From the NCBI GenBank assembly GCA_018666055.1, contig JABJAS010000293.1, forward strand, positions 1-9,439: a DNA stretch of 9,439 bases, read 5' to 3'. The notes under the pieces were generated by a model. The model had not been told where the DNA came from, did no database searches, and saw only the letters and a program-made list of their open reading frames with translations. Below are positions 6,162-9,439 of the stretch, in pieces. The translations under genes were made by a program, and so were the position numbers. How positions within the stretch are numbered: the first letter of the stretch is position 1; every line of letters starts with the position of its first letter. The stretch comes from Halieaceae bacterium. GTDB taxonomy: Bacteria > Pseudomonadota > Gammaproteobacteria > Pseudomonadales > Halieaceae.

Positions 6162-7046
6162 ATGACTCATGTGCCCGATAAGACAGGCGCCTATGCTAAC
6201 TGCGCTAAAGCATGCACTCGCTGCACTCACAAGCCAAAGCACTGCCCGCTCCCTTCATACGGAGCCACAATAACTCGAGCCCGACTATTGAAACTGCTAC
6301 TGCTTTTAACATTGCTGCTTACCAGCCTGTCGAGCAACGCTGACTCAGCAATACTTTGGCAAAATATGAGCGCCTCTGTGACGCAAGGGCAGCATTTCAA
6401 AGTTGATCCAGAAGAGCAGAATGCGGTGACCCTTGAACACGTCAGCGCGTTATCGACGGGCGACAGCTTTTCCTTCGTAGAAGTAAGCCAATACCCGCGC
6501 GTTGATCGCTCGACGGGGCTATATGGTGAAGTCGCCATTCGCTGGTCGCACAATAAACTCGCGGCAAATCCGCTGACCCTTGGACCGATCACAGATGTCT
6601 TACTGACGACTAATATTGAGTTTGGTAGCGAGACCAGCGAAATGCTTTTGATCGGCCCTTCAATTGATCTTTCGCTCCCCGGTTTTGATTTTTTTCAACT
6701 CAGCCTGACTCGCCGCGAGAGCCTCAACCGTAACGGTGACACATCGTCAGAGGGCTGGCAGATGACGCCCAGCTTTTCTATTACCTGGCCAATCGGCCGA
6801 TCTGAGGTGGTATTGGATGGCTTTATCGACTGGGTGTTTGCGACAGACCAGGCAGGCTACGCAGAAAACCTGCAAATCAATCCTCAACTCAAGTACAACC
6901 TCGGCAAGCTGCTGCATCGACCCGACACACGCTTTTACGTTGGTCTTGAATATTATTTTTGGTCCGATAAGTTTGGTATCGCCAGCACGGTTGATTTCAA
7001 TACCGATCAACACGCTTTGAGTGTGCTCATCAAATATCACTTTTGA
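6162..7046 (+). CDS. Tsx-like outer-membrane beta-barrel (nucleoside-channel family)
   Basis: The mature part resembles the Tsx/nucleoside-specific channel family: VTLEHVSALSTGDSFSFVEV, LYGEVAIRWSHNKL, LIGPSIDLSLPGFDFFQLSLTRRES, a DGFIDW motif, FYVGLEYYFWSDKFG and the terminal LIKYHF, whose final Phe is the usual outer-membrane beta-barrel signal. Tsx forms a pore for nucleosides; the ligand here is unknown. A clear signal peptide core (LLKLLLLLTLLLTSL) lies at 6282-6326, with likely cleavage after SNA. The start is uncertain. The ATG at 6162 has only GAAGGG immediately before it, and the GTG at 6129 lies in a hairpin. Both give a long N-terminal stretch with four cysteines before the signal core, which is abnormal. 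A TTG at 6288 would give a textbook signal peptide (MKLLLLLTLLLTSLSSNA) but has no obvious ribosome site. The mature protein is certain; the first 40-50 residues are doubtful. Confidence 0.82.
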   Translation: MTHVPDKTGAYANCAKACTRCTHKPKHCPLPSYGATITRARLLKLLLLLTLLLTSLSSNADSAILWQNMSASVTQGQHFKVDPEEQNAVTLEHVSALSTGDSFSFVEVSQYPRVDRSTGLYGEVAIRWSHNKLAANPLTLGPITDVLLTTNIEFGSETSEMLLIGPSIDLSLPGFDFFQLSLTRRESLNRNGDTSSEGWQMTPSFSITWPIGRSEVVLDGFIDWVFATDQAGYAENLQINPQLKYNLGKLLHRPDTRFYVGLEYYFWSDKFGIASTVDFNTDQHALSVLIKYHF

Positions 7047-7107
7047 ATTGTAAAACGACCGCCTCATCACCTGGCGCTTGCTCCAAATCCGTCCCGCTAT
7101 TTTGGTG

Positions 7108-7262
7108 GGCTAGCGACTCGCCTCACAGCGCAACGAAACAAAATGCGTGCTGTGCGAGTAGCCTGTGATCCACTTGGAACGCGCAACGTACCTACTTACG
7201 AACCATAAGTTCGTCTCTCGCCCCGGATAAGCGCCCCATCGGTTGCTTTGAAGGGGCCTTTT
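7108..7262 (+). ncRNA. Candidate structured RNA or 3' UTR with three hairpins
   Basis: Hairpin 1 (7108-7163) pairs GGCT with AGCC, ACTCG with CGAGT, CACAGC with GCTGTG and GCA with TGC: 18 pairs with small bulges and an A-rich loop. Hairpin 2 (7198-7214) pairs ACGAAC with GTTCGT around CATAA. Hairpin 3 (7229-7262) looks like a Rho-independent terminator. It could be an independent small RNA or the 3' end of the Tsx-like mRNA processed into one. I match it to no known RNA family and see no clear promoter of its own. A conserved alignment with compensating changes is what would establish it. Confidence 0.35.
7229..7262 (+). terminator. Rho-independent terminator candidate for the Tsx-like transcript
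   Basis: GCCCC (7233-7237) pairs with GGGGC (7253-7257). AAG (7229-7231) extends the stem by pairing with CTT (7258-7260) across one bulged C. Four T end at 7262. The 15-base loop and short T run make it moderate. It is the only candidate between the porin stop and the aminotransferase gene. Confidence 0.45.
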
Positions 7263-7477
7263 ACCTAGGGCGCTTACTCAGCTTGTTTCAGTAACTTCGG
7301 AGGCAGCACGCGCTAAGGTTTCGCACCAAATAACCCATCTCCCCCTCCGACCTGCTCTGTCTGCGCATCACTGGGAGCCGCCTCCCCTATTAAGGCCTGC
7401 CCAATAGGTTGGCAACACGGCGTAAATTAGGCACCATGCGGCGCATCATCGTCTCGCACTCTCTTAACGGATAAGCC

Positions 7478-8596
7478 ATGAGCCACAGCTTTCACCCTCC
7501 ACAGCGCATTTTAATGGGGCCTGGCCCTTCAGACGTATCAGCCAGGGTGCTCGGTGCGCTAGGGCGACCCACTATCGGCCACCTTGATCCGTTGTTTATC
7601 GAGCTCATGGATGACACCAAACAGCTACTGCAATACGCCTTTAAAACACAAAACGAACTCACCATTCCCCTATCTGCCCCAGGCTCTGCCGGTATGGAAG
7701 CGGCCTTTGTCAATCTGGTCTCTCCGGGTGACACCGTCATCGTCTGTCAAAACGGGGTGTTCGGTGGTCGCATGAAGGAGAACGTAGAGCGTTGCGGCGC
7801 TCACGCCGTGATGGTGCAGGATCGATGGGGAGATCCCGTTGATCCGCAGAAGGTAGAAGAAGCCTTTGCAGCGCACCCCGAGGCCAATTTACTGGCGTTT
7901 GTGCACGCCGAAACCTCCACGGGGGTTCGCAGTGACGCCAAAACCCTTTGTGAGCTTGCGCAACGCCATGACGCGCTGACGATCGTCGATACCGTGACTA
8001 GTCTCGGAGGCATCGATCTTTGCGTTGACGACTGGGGCGCCGATGCCGTCTATTCCGGTACTCAGAAATGTCTTTCTTGTGTGCCCGGCCTGTCACCGAT
8101 GACCTTCAGCGCCAAGGCAGTCGCCCGTATTCAAAACCGAGCGACTAAAGTGCAAAGCTGGTTTCTCGATATGCAACTCGTCATGGGCTATTGGGGTGGC
8201 AACACTAAGCGAGCCTACCACCACACAGCGCCGGTCAATGCGCTCTATGCACTTCATGAATCACTGCTGATCCTAAAAGAGGAAGGCCTCGATGCGAGCT
8301 TTGCGCGGCATCAAGAGAATCATCTTGAACTGGTTTCTGGGCTAGAAGCGATGGGATTAGGTATGGCCGTTGCCGCTGAGTGGCGATTACCGCAGCTCAA
8401 CGCTGTCTGCATACCAGACGGCGTTGATGATGCAGCCGTGCGTAGCCGCCTGCTAAACGAGTTTAATCTAGAGATTGGCGCAGGACTTGGCGAATTAGCC
8501 GGCAAACAATGGCGTATCGGTTTGATGGGCCACGCGAGTAGCCGCGTGAATGTCCAGCAATGCCTGACCGCCCTCAGGCATGTTCTGGGATATTAA
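7478..8596 (+). CDS. Class V aminotransferase, alanine/ureidoglycine-glyoxylate type
   Basis: This 372-residue fold-type I PLP enzyme moves an amino group to glyoxylate or a related oxoacid. Visible features are the N-terminal ILMGPGPSDV (11-20), SAPGSAGMEAAF (66-77) for PLP phosphate contact, HAETSTG (143-149), D171 in TIVDTVTS, which contacts the pyridine nitrogen, and the PLP lysine K197 in YSGTQKCLSCVPGLSP. R346 in WRIGLMG is the expected substrate-carboxylate arginine. This pattern fits alanine-glyoxylate and serine-glyoxylate aminotransferases and also (S)-ureidoglycine-glyoxylate aminotransferase (PucG). Sequence reading alone does not separate them. ATG at 7478 follows a weak ribosome site (GGAT, seven bases earlier). 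It stands alone, with 430 bases before and 400 after. A purine-breakdown role would fit the Tsx-like porin upstream, but no uricase or allantoin genes are in view. Confidence 0.9.
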   Translation: MSHSFHPPQRILMGPGPSDVSARVLGALGRPTIGHLDPLFIELMDDTKQLLQYAFKTQNELTIPLSAPGSAGMEAAFVNLVSPGDTVIVCQNGVFGGRMKENVERCGAHAVMVQDRWGDPVDPQKVEEAFAAHPEANLLAFVHAETSTGVRSDAKTLCELAQRHDALTIVDTVTSLGGIDLCVDDWGADAVYSGTQKCLSCVPGLSPMTFSAKAVARIQNRATKVQSWFLDMQLVMGYWGGNTKRAYHHTAPVNALYALHESLLILKEEGLDASFARHQENHLELVSGLEAMGLGMAVAAEWRLPQLNAVCIPDGVDDAAVRSRLLNEFNLEIGAGLGELAGKQWRIGLMGHASSRVNVQQCLTALRHVLGY

Positions 8597-8621
8597 CCCC
8601 CATTCACAGATAGCAGGGTCC

Positions 8622-8643
8622 GGTTTGGCCATTCAGGCAAACC
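8622..8643 (+). terminator. Hairpin after the aminotransferase, possible terminator
   Basis: GGTTTG and CC pair with GG and CAAACC around an ATTCA loop, with one bulged G, giving eight pairs. It lies 25 bases after the stop codon, the usual place for a terminator, but no T run follows, so it may only protect the mRNA 3' end. Confidence 0.32.
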
Positions 8644-8676
8644 AAAGACGTGCCCCTAAGTGGACATTTGCGCCGC

Positions 8677-8742
8677 TCTAAGTCGAGCCTCACTCGAACC
8701 TCACTCGACTCTTACGCGACCCCCACGGGACCCCCACGCTCC
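8677..8742. repeat. Degenerate 11-bp tandem repeat, six units
   Basis: Cutting at 11-base steps gives TCTAAGTCGAG, CCTCACTCGAA, CCTCACTCGAC, TCTTACGCGAC, CCCCACGGGAC and CCCCACGCTCC. Neighbouring units agree at 7 to 10 of 11 positions; units 2 and 3 differ at one base, and units 5 and 6 share their first seven. The period is close to one helical turn. There are no spacers, so it is not a CRISPR array. Confidence 0.6.
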
Positions 8743-8778
8743 GATGAAGCAAAGCGCCACCGGAGCGGGATTGGTTGG

Positions 8779-8812
8779 CTGACAAGCCGGTCCCGCGGAC
8801 CCCGCCTGTCAG
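8779..8812. repeat. Nested GC-rich hairpin
   Basis: GGTCC (8789-8793) pairs with GGACC (8797-8801) around a CGC triloop. CTGACA (8779-8784) pairs with TGTCAG (8807-8812) outside it, separated by an AGCC/CCGCC internal loop. No T run follows. It may be an RNA structure, a cruciform or a REP-like element. Confidence 0.42.
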
Positions 8813-8869
8813 GCTCGGTAACGGCCTTCTCTGACGGTCAATAAATATTGTCGCGATTCGGCGCTCAGG

Positions 8870-8884
8870 TCAGTGAATCACTGA
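8870..8884. promoter_or_regulatory. 15-bp palindrome overlapping the -35 region of aox, candidate operator
   Basis: TCAGTGA and TCACTGA form perfect 7-base arms around a single A. It sits directly upstream of the extended -10 candidate and covers the position where a -35 box would be, so a bound dimer could block or help RNA polymerase. It does not match FNR (TTGAT-N4-ATCAA) or the usual NsrR site, so the regulator is unknown. Confidence 0.42.
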
Positions 8885-8891
8885 AAAAGTT

Positions 8892-8900
8892 TGCTACTGT
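8892..8900 (+). promoter_or_regulatory. Candidate extended -10 promoter for aox
   Basis: TGCTACTGT fits the TGnTAnnnT extended -10 pattern, with a weak -35 that coincides with the palindrome. Transcription would start near 8907, giving a leader of about 90 bases that includes the hairpin at 8933-8959. Confidence 0.38.
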
Positions 8901-8932
8901 GAGCCCTTGGAAAGCGGCTTTTAACAGGCGTA

Positions 8933-8959
8933 ACCGCGGGTTTTTTTTAAACCCACGGT
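8933..8959 (+). promoter_or_regulatory. Leader hairpin with a five-U loop upstream of aox
   Basis: ACCGCGGGTTT (8933-8943) pairs with AAACCCACGGT (8949-8959), 10 of 11 positions, closing a TTTTT loop. It ends 23 bases before the aox ribosome site. Because the T run is in the loop and not after the stem, it is not a normal terminator on either strand. It may stabilise the mRNA, bind a protein such as Hfq or a cold-shock factor, or act in translational control. Confidence 0.42.
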
Positions 8960-8996
8960 GGCCACATCACACATCTTGAGTCAGGTGAGTAAAACA

Positions 8997-9439
8997 ATGG
9001 GTTCAGTATCAGATTTTTTCGCGCGAAGCCAAACGGCGTTCTTTCGCTTCTTCGCTGACACCTTTTTCGCCAAACGTTATGGACATCGCGCCGTCGTGCT
9101 CGAGACCATTGCTGGGGTACCCGGCATGGTCGCAGGAATGTGGATCCATTTAAAAAGCTTGCGCAGCATGAAAACAGGCTACGGCCCACTCATCCGAGAG
9201 TTATTGGCGGAAGCAGAAAACGAGCGCATGCATCTGATGTTTTTTATCGAGATTGCCAAGCCTAGCCGCCTAGAGCGCACGCTCATCCTGATGGCTCAGC
9301 TGATCTTTTGGAATTACTACTTCCTGCTGTATGTCTTGGCGCCCAAAACCGCACATAAGATGATTCATTATTTCGAAGAGGAAGCCGTGAGCAGCTATAC
9401 AAGCTATTTAGCGCTGATTGAAAATGGGGAGGTAGAGAA
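8997..9439 (+). CDS. aox: Alternative oxidase, cyanide-resistant quinol oxidase (partial, C-terminus beyond right edge)
   Basis: The first 147 residues of an alternative oxidase are present. The enzyme is a di-iron protein on the cytoplasmic face of the inner membrane that oxidises ubiquinol and reduces O2 to water without pumping protons. Diagnostic motifs are LETIAGVPGMVAGMWIHLKSLR (35-56, with E36), the ENERMHL box (74-80, with E76 and H79 as iron ligands) and the EEEAVSSYT box (127-135, giving a further Glu ligand). The remaining Glu and His ligands lie in the missing C-terminal part. The N-terminus is short, as in bacterial members without a transit peptide. ATG at 8997 has a good ribosome site (AGGTGAG, seven bases away). 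The promoter region carries a palindrome and a leader hairpin. Bacterial alternative oxidases are uncommon and occur in some marine proteobacteria; in Vibrio fischeri the gene responds to nitric oxide through NsrR. Confidence 0.93.
   Translation, partial: MGSVSDFFARSQTAFFRFFADTFFAKRYGHRAVVLETIAGVPGMVAGMWIHLKSLRSMKTGYGPLIRELLAEAENERMHLMFFIEIAKPSRLERTLILMAQLIFWNYYFLLYVLAPKTAHKMIHYFEEEAVSSYTSYLALIENGEVE

Larger units (their letters stand above)
7047..7477. other. Gene-free region with successive RNA hairpins
   Basis: These 431 bases hold no credible gene on either strand. The first half contains three successive inverted repeats, the last with a T run (7108-7163, 7198-7214, 7229-7262). The second half leads to the aminotransferase and contains TTGGCA at 7409-7414 as a possible -35, without a convincing -10. 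I see no known riboswitch. Confidence 0.5.
8597..8996. other. Gene-free, repeat- and palindrome-rich region before aox
   Basis: I find no convincing gene in these 400 bases. An open frame at 8650-8844 lies across the tandem repeat and encodes a low-complexity Arg/Ser/Pro product with no ribosome site. The stretch instead contains an end-of-gene hairpin, an 11-bp tandem repeat, a nested hairpin, a 15-bp palindrome, a promoter candidate and a leader hairpin. Confidence 0.55.

Noticed and set aside
8677..8742. CRISPR array reading of the repeats
   Set aside because: Units are 11 bases, adjacent without spacers and degenerate, and no cas gene is present.
8650..8844. 64-residue plus-strand frame
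   Set aside because: Low-complexity product over the tandem repeat and hairpin, no ribosome site, no family resemblance.
5767..8937. 12-base identity AGGCGTAACCGC at 5767-5778 and 8926-8937
   Set aside because: A single short match in different contexts (one far upstream of a small gene, one beside the aox leader hairpin); chance is likely and no third copy was seen.

Overview
The window looks like chromosomal DNA of a free-living, probably marine gammaproteobacterium. The OM60/NOR5 (Halieaceae) type is my best guess, from a bacterial alternative oxidase beside heptose-based LPS genes, a Tsx-like porin and moderate GC. This taxonomic call is inference from gene content only. I see no rRNA, tRNA, transposase, integrase, phage gene or CRISPR array.

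Left part (1-3561), cell-surface polysaccharide. An O-antigen ligase/polymerase-type membrane protein (minus strand) runs off the left edge. About 390 bases without a recognised gene separate it from a plus-strand sulfotransferase. Convergent with that are gmhB and gmhA (minus strand), two enzymes of ADP-heptose synthesis for the LPS inner core. A 115-residue protein of unknown function lies upstream of gmhA on the same strand. Together these suggest an LPS or exopolysaccharide assembly region whose glycan may be sulfated.

Middle (3562-7046). A divergent intergenic region with a strong hairpin and a T-rich run precedes a flavin-dependent LLM-class monooxygenase (RutA/SfnG type). That gene overlaps a short-chain dehydrogenase by four bases, so the two form a coupled oxidation pair. 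Next come a 54-residue single-pass membrane protein and a Tsx-like outer-membrane beta-barrel protein.

Right part (7047-9439). About 430 bases downstream of the porin hold three successive hairpins, the last followed by T residues; this is a candidate non-coding RNA or structured 3' UTR. Then comes a class V PLP aminotransferase of the alanine/ureidoglycine-glyoxylate type. A second gene-free stretch of about 400 bases holds a degenerate 11-bp tandem repeat, a nested hairpin, a 15-bp palindrome, an extended -10 promoter candidate and a leader hairpin. It ends at an alternative oxidase gene (aox) that runs off the right edge. A quinol-oxidising terminal oxidase does not obviously belong with the genes to its left and probably has its own control.

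The protein-coding genes belong to families I know, except the 115-residue and 54-residue proteins. The most interesting unexplained signals are the two non-coding RNA candidates (839-915 and 7108-7262), the repeat-rich region before aox, and the palindromes placed near promoters.
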